Shown: positions 35,271 to 48,115, counted from the first letter of the stretch. The stretch is 64,000 nt of DNA from Inia geoffrensis (GCA_036417435.1 CM070904.1:47332408-47396407); one strand, 5' to 3'. A program made the numbers and translations. The notes: generated by a model not told the origin, from the sequence alone.

Positions 35271-35591
35271 TTTAACTCACGGATATGACTAAGTGAGCTC
35301 TGATTCTGTCAGGGTTGGGATTGGAACCATGCCTTCAGGCTCCTGGGCTTGGGAGCTTTCTACTATCATCATCCTGATAACCCCCTGAAGGAGTAAGAAC
35401 AAGTTGGAGGTTTCCTCCAAAATAAATGCGGCAAACTATATTCTATGGCAAGTGCTTTATTTTGTTCCATAATGGAAGATAAACATATTTTCTGACAAAC
35501 ATTCACAAATCCAATATGCCATTAGCTTACAGTCCCTGGGAGAAGGTCTCTGACATCATCCCATACAGTCACCATCTTTTTTTGACTTCTA
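35271..35591. other. Unique sequence, no gene seen
   Basis: No repeat or coding signal recognised. Confidence 0.5.
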
Positions 35592-35601
35592 AGTCACTCC
35601 T

Positions 35602-35810
35602 TTTTTTTTTTTTTTTTGCGGTACACGGTCCTCTCACTGTTGTGGACCCCCCCGTTGCAGAGCACAGGCTCCAGACGCACAGGCTCAGCGGCCATGGCTC
35701 ACGGACCTAGCCGCTCTGCAGCATGTGGGATCTTCCCAGACTGGGGCATGAACCCGTGTCCCCTGCATCAGCAGGCGGACTCTCAACCACTGCGCCACCA
35801 GGAAAGCCCT
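35602..35810 (-). mobile_element. Young CHR-type SINE
   Basis: Complete short form in reverse with a T run at left. The 10-bp target-site duplication AGTCACTCCT lies at 35592-35601 and 35812-35821. The end reads CACCAGGAAAGCCC, one change from the usual CACCAGGGAAGCCC. Confidence 0.95.
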
Positions 35811-35821
35811 GAGTCACTCCT

Positions 35822-36728
35822 ATTTTTAAGTGGAGGTTTACAGGCACCAGAAAGGCAAAGGAGCAACTGTGAACACTGTACTACCCATTTCCAATACACT
35901 GACTAGAACTGGCCTTGGCTTTCTTAAACTTCTTTCAAATGACATGGTTCCTTTTTAAAGGTGACCCAGTAGCCTGAAGGCTTATAAACTTGTACACAGG
36001 AAACCATGTGATGAAATGTCATTGAAGCTACTTGTATACTTATGGAAAGCTATGGCTGCCTTGCTGAGAACATAGCCTGCCTTAAGAAATATGTGCCACT
36101 CTGTCAGCATGGTAAAAAGAGGGGATATGTATTTTCGATTACTTATAGCAAAGGGGTATGCAAATAATATGTCCCCTTTACTTCCATGGGCATTTTTTTT
36201 CTTTAAATACTCCACAAAAGAAGTGAGTGAAAGTTGACTTTTTGACTACTTTAAAATTATTTTTAAACTTCAAAGCAGAAAATATCCAGTATTCAGTTTT
36301 AATTTTATATGCTTGTATGTACAAGTATGCATGCAGATGAGTGTGACAGCAAAGATAACTCTACCACTCTTACAATACAATGAATCCTCATGGCTGTTGT
36401 TTAAAGAAACTGTGCCCCATGATTGTGTGACTTCATTATCACTTCCTTCTGCCTGAGTTAACTTGCACTTGATAATGTTCATTTATTTCACTAGACTTAC
36501 CCATCCTTCTAAAAGAAGAAAACAATGTTTAAAATGATTTTTCTGTGTGCCCTACTTGGAGGCCTAGAACCCTGTTTTTTAAAAACATTCTTCTTTTGTC
36601 TACTGTACACACTAAAAGTATCTATGCTAATGAGCTACATATGTCACTAAGACCCTAAAAGTTCATGACCATAAAGGTAAGAGAATCTTGCAATAAGGTG
36701 TCAGAAAATCCAATAACTCGAATGAATG
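35822..36728. other. Unique sequence, no gene seen
   Basis: No repeat recognised. Frames at 35982-36215 and 36270-36482 on the minus strand lack domains and splice support. Confidence 0.5.
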
Positions 36729-36745
36729 AAAAGAAACAGAAAGAT

Positions 36746-36954
36746 AGGGCTTCCCTGGTGGCGCAGTGGTTGAGAGTCCGCCTGCCGATGCAGGGGACAC
36801 GGGTTCGTGCCCCGGTCCGGAAAGATCCCACATGCCGCGGAGCGGCTGGGCCCGTGAGTCATGGCCGCTGAACCTGCGCATCCGGAGCCTGTGCTCCGCA
36901 ACGGGAGAGACCACAACAGTGAGAGGCCTGCGTACAGCAAAAAAAAAAAAAAAA
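36746..36954 (+). mobile_element. Young CHR-type SINE
   Basis: Complete short form with about twenty A residues. The 17-bp target-site duplication AAAAGAAACAGAAAGAT lies at 36729-36745 and 36955-36971, the longest in the window. The body carries GCGCATCCGGAGCC, shared with the copy at 53557. Confidence 0.97.
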
Positions 36955-36971
36955 AAAAGAAACAGAAAGAT

Positions 36972-37849
36972 GGGATGGACCAAAATAAGAATTTATGAGG
37001 AAAGAAGCTTAAGTAGATGAAAGTCTAGAATCCCAAGGATGGGGACTGAAAAGGGAGACTTCAAAGAAAGGACTTCAAGAAAGTTATCAGGTGATGGGAA
37101 GAACTCAAACCCAAATACCGACACACCTGTCAGGGACTCAAAAGCTCCTTACCCAACTTAGAAAATGCAGGGCACAACCTTTGGACAAGGAAACAGATTA
37201 TCATTATTTTTCATTTTGCTACCAGAAGTACATTAAAATAACTTCTATCTTCCAAAGTACACTCCAGTTATGTTGATATCACTGAAAATATGTGAGTGTA
37301 TTTCAGACGTGGTCACATATTTCTTTCCTTCATTCATTCCTTCACGTATATCTTTAAGGAAGGTACTGTGCCAGATGTTGTGATCGCCCTTGAGAATCGC
37401 ACAGTCCTATATACTAAATACGCTCAAAATTACAAAATTGAGGGGTTGAGGCATTTTAACTCATCACCAGAAGTTAGAGTTCAAAAAAAACTAAATGTGA
37501 TGACCATGCTGAATAACATCTTAAGTCACCATAAGTAATAAAGCTGATTTTCTTGGGTGTTTCCTAAACTATTTGTGAAAGAGATTTCCTAAAATATCTT
37601 AAGAAATGATATCAGCCCTGAAATAAGTGTAGCTTTGTGAGAGCAGTTTGAAGAGCAACACTCATCCGAATGAATAAAGAAAAAGTATTCAGTAAATATC
37701 TGCCACATACTAATAGTCTTCAATATACTCTCAGAATTAAATTGTATAAAGTACAACAACCCTTGCTGTTAGGAAACTTATGTCCTAATAGGAAATAGTT
37801 ATGGTTAACCATAATATAAGACAGACTCCAAGCACCACATCTGTTCTAA
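36972..37849. other. Unique sequence with an L2-like tail
   Basis: TTCATTCATTCCTTCACG and GGTACTGTGCCAGATG at 37325-37378 look like a reverse L2 end. Otherwise nothing recognised. Confidence 0.4.
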
Positions 37850-38645
37850 GTGTTAGCAAATCTCATTAGTATCTTATATTTGGCATTGTTCTGTGGATAC
37901 AGTGATAAACAAAGTGTGGTCTTGACATCAAGAAGCAAACGGTCTAGTGAAGTAAAGAAAGAGGTAGAAAGGACAATTTCAGTGTTGTGTGACAAGGGCT
38001 AGGATCAGAGTGGATTGGGGCCATGTAGCAGAGGATCAGGAGACTGAGTAGAGGAGGCTGCTTAGAGGAGCTTTGAAAGATAAGTGAAGGTGAGCCCCGG
38101 GGCAAAGGAGCACATGGCAAGCAGAGGAGAGAATACGGGAAGTGGAGAGACAGACAGACAGACAGACATACCTGTCTGGGGGACTTGGTTCAGTAGGACA
38201 GGACTGTACCACTTCTGTGTGTGCGGGGAGGTGGGTCGAGGGTGCTGAGAAAGAAGAGAGGCTGGAGAGATAATTATGAAGGCCCCATATGCTCTGCTGT
38301 GGAGTTTGGCCTTTGTTGAGATGGCAAGAAGGCTACAGACAATTCTGTAAGGGAGTTTGGAGAAAAGATGCCTTTTGGTTGCTGTGTTTTTCCCGGGAGA
38401 CTTTCAACAGTATGAATGACACTTCAGTTCAGGAGAGAAAGGCCTGCTGGGTGGAGAAAACAAAGAAACTAAGGGCTAGTCTGCACCCAGGCACCGGGAA
38501 CAGTGTTCAGCAAAGTATAGAGGAGGGAAGTCAGCCCAGCTTGAAGAGGGGACAGTGACTGACCAGAAAGAAGTGAGATAAGCGGAGGGATTGTGGAAGA
38601 CCTTGAGGGCAGAAGTGCTAAGGAGTTTAAATGTTACACCGTTGG
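37850..38645 (-). mobile_element. L2 LINE, antisense, long copy
   Basis: Starts near the usual 3' end with TTGTTCTGTGGATACAGTGATAAACAAAG and runs through GGAGGCTGCTTAGAGGAGC, GGGCAAAGGAGCACATGGC, GAGGCTGGAGAG, GAGTTTGGCC and CCTTTTGGTTGCTGTG to TTGAGGGCAGAAGTGC. The last part lies just before the SINE at 38665. Confidence 0.7.
38149..38168. repeat. (GACA)5 microsatellite
   Basis: Five perfect GACA units inside the antisense L2. Confidence 0.95.
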
Positions 38646-38664
38646 CCAATTAAGAGACAGCTTG

Positions 38665-38865
38665 GGGCTTCCCTGGTGGCGCAGTGGTTGAGAGTCTGCC
38701 TGCCGATGCAGGGGACACGGGTTCGTGCCCCGGTCCGCGAAGATCCCACATGCCGCGGAGCGGCTGGGCCTGTGAGCCATGGCCGCTGAGCCTGCGCGTC
38801 CGGAGCCTGTGCTCTGCAACGGGAGGGGCCACAACAGTGAGAGGCCCGCGTACCGCAAAAAAAAA
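38665..38865 (+). mobile_element. Young CHR-type SINE
   Basis: Complete short form with a short A tail. The 13-bp target-site duplication AAGAGACAGCTTG lies at 38652-38664 and 38866-38878. Confidence 0.97.
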
Positions 38866-38879
38866 AAGAGACAGCTTGA

Positions 38880-41137
38880 ACCTGGAAGAACAGAATGTAG
38901 CATCATTTACAGGAAAAACAAAACAAAACAGAAGCAAACAACGATGATGAAAGCAAAGACAGAAAGAGGAGAGGCTGGTCTTCGAAAGAACACAAAGAGC
39001 TCAGTTTTGGTCTTGTCTCCTGGATTTCTCATCATACCTCCTAAGATCCTAAATACTGTAAAGGGAACTTTAACGTACCATCTCTTTTTGGTGTGTTTTT
39101 TTTTTTTGTGGCCTGCCCATGTGTAGGGAAAGCCACCTGTCCACTAAAAGATCTGTTCAAAACACCAAAGGGTTTCATAAAGAAAGGCCTTACAATGGCT
39201 AGCTTGGGCTAAGATCTTCCAGGCACAGTCAATGCAAGCTCAGCCTTTTTACATCACCTGAGGAAAGCATCTGTTCCCCTTCTCCCCCACCTTTTTTTCC
39301 CCACTAATAGAAAATATTTGAACATCACATGCATTCATTTTTGAAATAACCACAGTTTGGAGTGGATAGTTTTTATATCGACTAGAGTCTTTGAAGTATG
39401 TGAATATGTATGTGTGTAAATATATATATACATGTTCAACCTACTGCAAGATGGGGCAGTTTTCATTAGAAAATATACAATAAACAGGTCCTCTTTAAAG
39501 AAAAGCCCAGCTCTGATGGCAAGGTAAAACTCTTAGGCCAGCATCTTTTTACTGTCGCTTTCTAGCTAACTGACCCACAGTCTTAAATCATCTATTGTGC
39601 AATCAGTTAAGAGTGAAGCAAGTCATTTGAGAGAGGTTGCCTAAAATTAACTAAACATGACTTGATTTTTGTAGATGGTATAAAGCCACATTTATATAGC
39701 AATATCTGGAATTACATTGGTTCAGGAAAAAGGACAACGGATATGAAAACCTTTTAGTATACGCTACCTGTCAAATCTGGAAACTGAGCCCCACCATCTT
39801 ATCAGTTTTGTTAGAGCAGTGATATTTGCTAAATTATAGCATGAGACAGGTTTTTTTGTTTTTTCCTTTTGGCTACTTATTTCAAAAGAAAGGTGTATAG
39901 CTTATTTTTAATCCCATCACTTCACATGATCCCAGACGGAACATCAAAGACAGGGTATGCAGGTTTATCCATTAGCACCAACATAATCCAAAGTTGAAAA
40001 TCTCTTCCAGATAGCTACCTCACTTTGAAATAGACCACATTGTGGTGTTCAGAGTCAACATTACTCTCTAGTGTGTTTTAATTTTCACTGCACTTAAAAA
40101 GAAAAAAAGTATCCAAGATATGTGATTTTGCCCTACAGCATCAAGCATCAGTTTGTAGGGCAATCTAATATTATTAGAATAAAATGCAATTCACATATAC
40201 TTATTTTTTAAGTTGGCTCAGCCGTCCATCTCAATTTCATGAAAGGGAGAAAAGTGAATCAAATGCAGTTGCAAATAGTATTTGAGGAGGGCAATGCTTC
40301 TCCACATCTGAAGTCTATTGAAAGCTCATGAGTAAGAACTTAGGGAACAAATCCTTTCTGTTCAAAAGATGTGTCAGTGGAGAAATTCCCAGAAAATAGC
40401 ACACAATTCATCAGAACTCACTCATTTCTTTTCCAAGTCAGATAATAAAAGAAAGTTGCAGTGCTGAATTCTTTCCAAGGGGAAAGAAATATAAGTATGT
40501 AAAATAATTCATAAATATTTTGCATTAGAAAATGTATCATAAGCAGGGGAGAGATAAAAATATTTAACAACTAGATAGTCTGGGCACCAACCATCAGATT
40601 GTACAGTGGCAAAGTAACTGGTACAGATGTATTGGTATATAGCCCCAGCTTCAAAAACGTCCAAAATTGGTAGATGAAATGAAGCTGTTTTTGTGGGAAT
40701 ATGTGGTAGATGACTTGAGATTTCACAGAAACTTCATTATCATCGTTACACCAGCAATAACAATTGTTCATTAAGTTTCTAGCACTTACAGTGTACTACC
40801 ACGACTGGGGTACAAAAAGGTATATACATATGGGATAGCATCTATGCCTGCGTGACTCCTCCAGAGGGGAGACAAATTGCTCTGTACACCTCAATACACA
40901 AAATAAACACGTCACAAAGTAACCCATACTTAGTGCTAAGGAGTGGCTGCAAATGTTAGAGAAATTCTGAAAAGGAAGCTCCAGCTCAGGACTAGGAAAA
41001 AGTGGAGTTAATTCATGGAAAAGTAGCAGCTAAATTTGGACTTAAACAAAGTATGGTCTGTTCTCAGATAAGAATTGAGGAGAGAAGAGGGGATTTGGGG
41101 AAAAAAACCCCAAACAATTGAATGCCTACTACCAGAA
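38880..41137. other. Mostly unique, repeat-poor
   Basis: A T run at 39095-39107 is followed by GTGGCCTGCCC, possibly a badly degraded SINE end, but no duplication supports this. From 39250 to 40560 no repeat was recognised. 40775-41070 may be a diverged L2. Confidence 0.4.
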
Positions 41138-41197
41138 GTGTGTGTGTGTTGTGTGCATGTGTGTGTGCGTGTATGTGTGTGTGTGTGTGTGTGTGTG
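41138..41197. repeat. (TG)n tract with CG and CA interruptions
   Basis: From about 41151 to 41197 purines and pyrimidines alternate without a break (GTGTGCATGTG, GTGCGTGTATG, then pure GT), so this stretch is prone to a left-handed (Z) conformation. Confidence 0.93.
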
Positions 41198-41199
41198 AA

Positions 41200-41372
41200 A
41201 TCAAATTATCCTCATTTAATCCTCTCAGCACTTATCTTTTATTCTTCTTTTACTAAAGAGGAAATTGAGGTTCCGGGAGATTAAATAACTTAAGACTATG
41301 CATCTATTAACTGGTAGATCCAAGGTTTGAATCCAATTCTAGTCCATCTAAAGTTCATGTTCTTTCCACATA
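41200..41372 (-). mobile_element. MIR SINE fossil, antisense
   Basis: CCTCATTTAATCCTCTCAGC, AAAGAGGAAATTGAGGTTCC, GAGATTAAATAACTTAAG and AGGTTTGAATCCAATTC are the reverse of the MIR core. Confidence 0.82.
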
Positions 41373-41384
41373 TCACAGTGCGTC

Positions 41385-41665
41385 AACTAGAAGGCAGAAC
41401 ACCAGAAGCAAAGTGCAAAGGTAGAAAGAAATGTGGATGACATACTTGGAGAAAGAAGCATGAATGTATCCAATGGAGTTCACAGATGCGAACAGTGAGT
41501 GATGGGGCCAGCAGGGAGAGAATGGATGGCCTCAGGTGGCCGGCTGAGGGATGCGGCTTTCATTTGCAGGTAGTGGTAACAAGAGTTTCAGTGTAATGAG
41601 GTTATACTGGGTGATGTTTTAAGAAGGTTACTTTAGCCATAGGGTATAGGAAAGATGAGTTGTGG
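41385..41665 (-). mobile_element. L2 LINE, antisense
   Basis: CCAGAAGCAAAGTGCAAAGG, GGCCAGCAGGGAGAG, GGATGGCCTCAGG and GGTTACTTTAGCC follow the reverse-oriented L2. Confidence 0.55.
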
Positions 41666-43186
41666 AGCAAAAGAAAAGAGGTTAAGGCTAGAAGCACAGC
41701 AAAGTGTAACAGCAGACTGTTAACACTACTCAGGTTTTATTATGTTAATTCCAGCAAAAATTGAAGAGAACCAAATGTGAGACATACTTTCTAACCAGTT
41801 ATGATACACGGTCACTGTTGATTTTACAATTATGAAATCACCGAATGCAATGCTGGTCTGAGCTATTAGAGTTACAAGTTCATATGGAATGGCTAAAGGA
41901 GCCTATCTCCTGAACACAGAAATGAATGGCTGTCTTCTAGTATTATATATGGAGACTCATAACCAAGCTCTATGACCAGGCTCTCCACGTGGACATAAAT
42001 AAACAACTTACTAACACTATCAAACCAAACCTTTAAGACACAGGACCAATGGATTTAATATTGAAAAATGAGAAGTGTTGCTAACATCATCAGACCAAAA
42101 GGTCCTGTTAATTTTATCGATACATGAGAATTTTATATTTGGACAGAATGAAATATTAGCTAAATAAGAAATGGTAAAAGTTAATAAATTAAGGAGTTTT
42201 TGTTTTGTTTTTCATTATTGTTTTAAATTGAAGGGTAGATACGATCCAGTACTGTATCAAAGATCTATCTCTGCTCGTGCAACAGAATTGAATTAGATAA
42301 AACCTAAAACTATTTTTCTAAACCTGTGTGCTGAAACTATACAATAGGATACAGCATACTTTAAGAAGAAAAGTCACCCCAAAGAACATGAATGACTCTT
42401 CAACTTTGAGGTAAGTGAGCTTTATTCTTTTTAAGACCTGTTAAGATCACATAATACAGGAATGTAAGCAGAAAAGACTAAAGAAAAAAAGGTTTTTCTT
42501 AGAAGGCTGCCCAGTTAACTCTTATTAAATATTATTGGAAAATAGTTAATACTTAGGTTCCTCTGCCATAATTAGACAAGAGATCCATCCTGAAAGCTGC
42601 ATCCGAAGGCAGTCAGGAGACTGCACAGAGCCGGGAAGGCAAAAGCAGTACTTTCCACAGAGTCTTGCGTTTTTATGCTGTTGTATATAAGCCACCCATA
42701 GGATTCACATCAGTTCGCCTTTCTGAAATTCATGATGAAATCATCATGCAAGGATGTTAGGATCCTACAAATGTAAACAGAATTTACATGACTTGAAGAT
42801 TTCTAAAATGCTAATTGGGTTCTATTTCACACGGAATAGAGTAGTTTTCTGACAACTGCTATCATTGTCAACTCTTTATATTCCTAACAATACTCTATGA
42901 CATCTGTAAACTTCCAGCCTGATTTCCTTTGGGGTCAAATATTTGACAAGTTTTTCATTATAAACATTAAAATAATTATGCAAAAGTTATAATGTTTAGG
43001 AAACTGTATGGAGTACTAGATCATCTGGCTTATGTATCTTATAGTAGCCACTGAATGCTAGTGGCTTTCTGTCACTCCAGATAGTAAGATTAAGATTTTT
43101 ATTCTCCATTTGTGAAGCAATTCACCTATTTGTCTCAAACTACCTTTCCTGGTAGAGAGACAATGAGGTACTTAATCCTTTTACTC
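41666..43186. other. Unique sequence, no gene seen
   Basis: AT-rich with no recognised repeat or exon signal over 1.5 kb. Confidence 0.5.
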
Positions 43187-43199
43187 AAAGTGTGAAACT

Positions 43200-43416
43200 G
43201 GGGCTTCCCTGGTGGCGCAGTGGTTGAGAGTCCACCTGCCGATGCAGGGGACGCGGGTTCATGCCCCGGTCTGGGAGGATCCCACATGCCGCGGAGCGGC
43301 TGGGCCCGTGAGCTATGGCCGCTGAGCCTGCGCGTCTGGAGCCTGTGCTCCGCAACGGGAGAGGCCACAGCAGTGAGAGGCCCACGTACCACAAAAAAAA
43401 AAAAAAAAAAAAAAAA
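43200..43416 (+). mobile_element. Young CHR-type SINE, long A tail
   Basis: Complete short form with a near 28-base A tail. The 13-bp target-site duplication AAAGTGTGAAACT lies at 43187-43199 and 43417-43429. It carries the GTCTGGGAGGATCCCAC and GCGTCTGGAGCC variants shared with the copy at 23325. Confidence 0.97.
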
Positions 43417-43429
43417 AAAGTGTGAAACT

Positions 43430-44324
43430 AATAAGATAAAAAGAAAAAAATTAACTACTTGACTGAAAATTGCAGTCCTTGGGAAAGTTAGAGGATTTTA
43501 ATGACAAAGCATGTCAGGATTCCTTTTGTATATATACTGTACTATCTTTATATATGCCTGGATGAATATACGTATTCAGAGGAGAAAACAAGCAGTTAGA
43601 CCAGTTTAACATGCTCTGTAAATTAACAATGACAGCAACACATGCAAGTGGGTATTTGTTCCTATTTAGTAATATTTTATGATAGCACCCTTCCAGAGTT
43701 AACTATGATTATATTATTATTATATTATTAGAAAGAAACCATTACAAGGAAATTGACATTTGCTTTTCATTTTGAAAATATATTTCTCATTCTTGAACTT
43801 AACCTGATATGCCATCAAGAGATGGAAAACCAATCCATTATCAATCATTCAACAGCACAAAGCAATTGTAACTTGTGGAAAGTTCTCTCTTCACTATTAA
43901 GGGAAATACCAAATCATTCAATGCCATTGGATTAATTCTTGGGAAGTTCATCGAGTCTTTGAAGAATGAAATAAGCGGATGTTTCAGACCAGATGATAGA
44001 ATGCTATTTCTCACATTGGTTTGAAATCTATTTTAACACAGTGAAGCCACGAAGTATGTACTAAATGCCCAGTGTATGCCTCACCAGATTAGTTGCTAAA
44101 GAGAAATAATACAAAGGCCCTGGGGAGTCAATAAACTAATGTGGAGCTAGATGTTCATACCTCAAACAGCTAGGGAGTAACATAATACATTATATAGCCA
44201 AGTGATGAACTGAGTGATTAATATACACGGACTAGAGGAATTCAGAGAAGGGAAGGAACAATGTCGGATGGAGTAGCTCATGAGGATTACCTCCCAAATG
44301 GAGAAAATGGGCTTCCTCTGTCCT
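43430..44324. other. Unique sequence, no gene seen
   Basis: A short ATTATTATATTATT run is at 43708-43730. The rest is unique. Confidence 0.5.
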
Positions 44325-44545
44325 TCCTTTCTTTCAAATATTCAGTCACTTAACAAGTGCCTCTTGAGCTCTTACTCTATGTTAGGAGCAGTGGTAAATA
44401 AGATAGAAAGAGTCCTGTGATGTCTACAGGCTATTCAAGGGCGGTGGAGCTGTGCGGAGGGTCAGTGAACCAATAATTACACAAATAAATTATTACAATG
44501 AAGACTACTAAAAAGTATAAAAATCCTACGAAGACAATAAATGCA
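44325..44545 (-). mobile_element. L2 LINE 3' end, antisense
   Basis: TTCAAATATTCAGTCACTTAACAAGTGCC, ATGTTAGGAGCAGTGG, GTAAATAAGATAGAAAG and AATTACACAAATAAATTATTACAATG are the reversed L2 end. Confidence 0.65.
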
Positions 44546-44733
44546 GCTTTAAAGTATATCATAGTAATGCCATGCTTCTTTAAAATACACCAAAGAGCCC
44601 AAAGTCCCATGATTTAGCTTTATTGCATTAGCTGTTGGCCTGTAATTCCAGATCAATGGTATAAAGAAGTGTCATGGTCCTGGTTCCCCTTATCTGCTCC
44701 CTCCATCCGCACATCCCTCCCCACCACCACCCT

Positions 44734-44787
44734 GCACACACACTTTCTCTCTCATACACACACACTCACACACACACACACGCACAG
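44734..44787. repeat. Impure (CA)n tract
   Basis: CA units broken by CTTTCTCTCTCAT and a few other interruptions. Confidence 0.9.
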
Positions 44788-46659
44788 TCTTATTTGCAAT
44801 ATACATTTTCACACAGGAACATCGACTTTATAACTCATAGTTAAAGTGATGGGGTAGTTATATCTTCAGAGGAAAGTGAAGAGACAGTCTGCCTACTGGT
44901 GTTAGCATTTGCTGTAGCTATTCCTGGCACTGGGCAACACATGTTTTTAATAAACTTGTAAAAACAGTGTAGATCTAGTTGTAAATATGTTTCGCTCGGT
45001 AATGCAGGCTGAATATAATGATTAGATTGATAGTTGTTGGGTTTCCCCCCTTAAAAAAATCACAGTAAAATACAAAGAGAAATAGTTTGAATGATGAGGG
45101 CCAAGGCAGTATCATGATACCAACACTGTGTTGATAATTATCGTTTATGACAACAGTCAATTTACAGTAAAAACATGCTGTTGTTTCCTTTGTTCACAGC
45201 ATTACACGTTTTGTTTAGTCTCTTAGAAATATCTAGCTCCATGTGAAATAGCCTGTATCTAAAATTAGAACTAGGCCACACAATCAGATGCCTGTCAATA
45301 TTGTGGTAAGCAGCTAAAAAACAATAAAAATTGAAGATATTATAATCAATAAAATACAATGGCCACAAAAGATATGTAAGTAATTGGTAAAAACATATAC
45401 ATAATAAATAAAATAATGAGTACTATCTACTAATAGGACATTAATCATCAGTGAGTTAAATCCAAATTTAGTATAAAAGCATTTAAAAACTTTAAAAAGA
45501 TACTCAATAGAAATTTTCTGAGCTTTTAAGCTTCACTTCCTAGGACTAAGAGACATAGTCTATATAAGCCCATTTAACACTTACTTGTCCAAAAGGCTCT
45601 TCTTTAATAGCTAAAGTAATATTGTGGAGTTCCCAATCAGAATAGAGTCACATAGAATGTCAGCAGCCTAATAATATTTCATGGTAAAATATCAGAGACC
45701 AATATTCCTTAGATTTGAAAATACCTGAGCCAAATATTGTATTTAGTATATCAAGAGAAATCTATTGTATACATAGGTGGATACAATTAATTAAGCCATC
45801 TATTTAATAAAGACAGTAGGCACATAACAAATTTAACTATATCATGGGTAATGTGGGAGTGGGAGAGAAGGAAGAAATAAAGATTTATAAAACAAAAATT
45901 CTTTCCTCTAGAAGCCCACAATCTAGAACATTTACAGAGACCCACAAATCTACCTATCTTATTATCCAATAATAATAATATCTAGATTTGGAATTAAGTC
46001 CTAATCAACGTTAATACTGATTAATGTCACTGTCATTTTTTTTCTCTGCTGACAAGACCGAGCTACTAAGAGATGTTTTAAAAATTAACTATATGTAGGG
46101 AACAAGGTAAATTATTAAAATAAGAACAACTGCCTTCAAATTTTAGATAGACTGTTGAGAGAAAAATGTTCTATATGTCCCCAAAGGGAAGCGATAAGAA
46201 CAATGAAGGAAGCTATAAGGAGAGAGATTTTGGTTTCAGGGAAAAAAGAATTCTAATAATCAGAGTTGTCCAAAAATATATCAGCCACTTTCACAGGTAT
46301 GAGTTCTCTACTATTGCATAAAGCAAATACTGGCTGGGCATCTACCTAGTGGGAATGCTGTGGAGAGTATTAAAATAGTTGAGAGGAGATGCCTTTATGA
46401 TTCAATGGATTAAAAGTTAGTAATGATGATAGAATTACAAAGCATATAACTTTAAATTTGAGACAAAAAGGGCAATTAATTTTTTAAAAATTCAATTTTT
46501 CTTCATTCTTGTTTTAAATCACAGTAACTGAGGCCAACCAGTTTACTTAACTTTTATAGAAATCTATACATCTTTCCCAAAATAGACTTAAATCTCATTT
46601 TTTGGTCAGTAGTCAGTCGTATTGGTGAAGTTGGTTCATTTTCCTTTTAATCAGTGCGT
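44788..46659. other. Unique AT-rich sequence, no gene seen
   Basis: No repeat recognised in 1.9 kb. Small minus-strand frames at 44975-45368 and 45787-45969 lack domains. Confidence 0.45.
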
Positions 46660-47070
46660 GTGCTTTATTTTGTCTTCATTGTTTCAAAACTGTTCTCCAG
46701 CTTTTTTAAAAAAATGTAATAATATATCAAGGGCATCTTTCTGATGAGTAAATATGGACCTATTCCATTCTTTTTAACAAGTGCATAGCATTCCACTGGA
46801 TATATGTAACATAATCTATAGTTTGTTTCTTAAATACTACAAAAAAATTACAATCATTCTTGTACATTCACCTTGATGTTAGGATAGTATTTCTTTAGAA
46901 AAGATAACTGTAAATGGGATTATTAGGTCAATAGAGCATGCACATTATACATTTTGATAGAAACTGCCCCGTTGCCTTATAGTTGTAACAATACCCTAAC
47001 AACCAAGTATGGAAATGCTCATTTCCTCATACCCTTACCAATAACTGTATTTTCTTGATCATTACCATGT
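46660..47070 (-). mobile_element. L1M fragment, antisense
   Basis: GTGCATAGCATTCCACTGG, CAATCATTCTTGTACATTC, AATGGGATTATTAGGTCAATAG and ACTGCCCCGTTGCC run in the order of the reversed L1M 3' region. Confidence 0.7.
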
Positions 47071-47129
47071 AAGAGATATAATAGGACCATAAGAGTTGCA
47101 AAAAAGAACATGCTGTTTCTCCTCATAAT

Positions 47130-47400
47130 CTAGTTAATGAGATTAAAAAAATACACATATAAAAAGAGCTAATAATACAAAGCAGGATGAAGAAGTAGTT
47201 GAGACAGAAAATGCTGCATGAAGAGGTCGAGGAGACTGTGAGGTTTATCCAGAGCAGGAAGCATTGAACAGAGCTGTGAAGAATGGACACAACCTGAAGG
47301 GCAAAACAAAGGCAAGGGGCAGTCTGGGTGGAGGGAGTACCCACACATGCTGGTGCGACATCACTGGAGCTAAAGCAGAGAGATTGAAGTAGGTGAAATA
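47130..47400 (-). mobile_element. L2 LINE, antisense
   Basis: AGCAGGAAGCATTGAACAGAGC, GAAGGGCAAAACAAAGGC and GCTGGTGCGACATCACTGGAGC follow the reversed L2, moderately diverged. Confidence 0.5.
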
Positions 47401-47919
47401 GGTTCACATTTCGTCTTCTCTTACACTGTTTTCCCTTCCTTCATATCACTTATAACTACCCGAAATTAATATACACAGTTTCACATCCTATACGTTTACT
47501 TGTTTATTGCCCATGTCCTCACCTCTCGAAAGGGAAGGGTGACATGTGTTCACTGCTGAGTCTTCAGAAACTGAGCCCTGCCAGCACCAGGACATGGGTT
47601 TGCTGAAGGAATGAATGTCATGCTGATGTCACTGAGAGGCGTAGGTTCAAGAGTCTGGATTTACAGTACTTATATGGAAACTGGAAAATGATAACAGGAT
47701 AAAACCAGGAATGTGAGGTGATGAAACACAGTGGTGTTTATGGGAACTTAGTCCGGTTTTGTTATGCAAGATGAACTGGTCTGGCGGCAGAACTATCAGG
47801 CCAGCAAAGAGATCACTGCACTATTACAGGGGTCAAGTACACAAACCTGAGAATGGCGGGAAAGAACATTCTGAAGGGAAGAGGGAAAGCTGGATGGCAA
47901 AGTAACTAATAAAAGCCAC
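47401..47919. other. Unique sequence, no gene seen
   Basis: No repeat or exon signal recognised, apart from a faint L2-like GTGAGTTATTG-type stretch near 47540-47620. Confidence 0.4.
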
Positions 47920-48115
47920 CATTTAAGTGAGTGCTTAATTTGTGCTTACTTCGTGTTAAGCACTGCACATACATTTATTTAATCTTCCGAGATAGATATT
48001 ATCCCAGTTTTTAAAAAAGAGGAAACTGAGATACAGAAACATTAAGTAACTCACTCAAAGTCACACAGCTCCTAAGTCCCTCAGCCCGAAGCATTCCTAA
48101 AGCTTGTACTCTTTC
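47920..48115 (-). mobile_element. MIR SINE fossil, antisense
   Basis: GTGAGTGCTTAATTTGTGC, TGTTAAGCACTGCACATACATTTATTTAATC, AAAAGAGGAAACTGAG and CAAAGTCACACAGCTCC are the reversed MIR core. Confidence 0.88.

Noticed and set aside
39085..39140. T run followed by GTGGCCTGCCC and GGGAAAGCC as a truncated SINE
   Set aside because: The match is too short and no target-site duplication flanks it.
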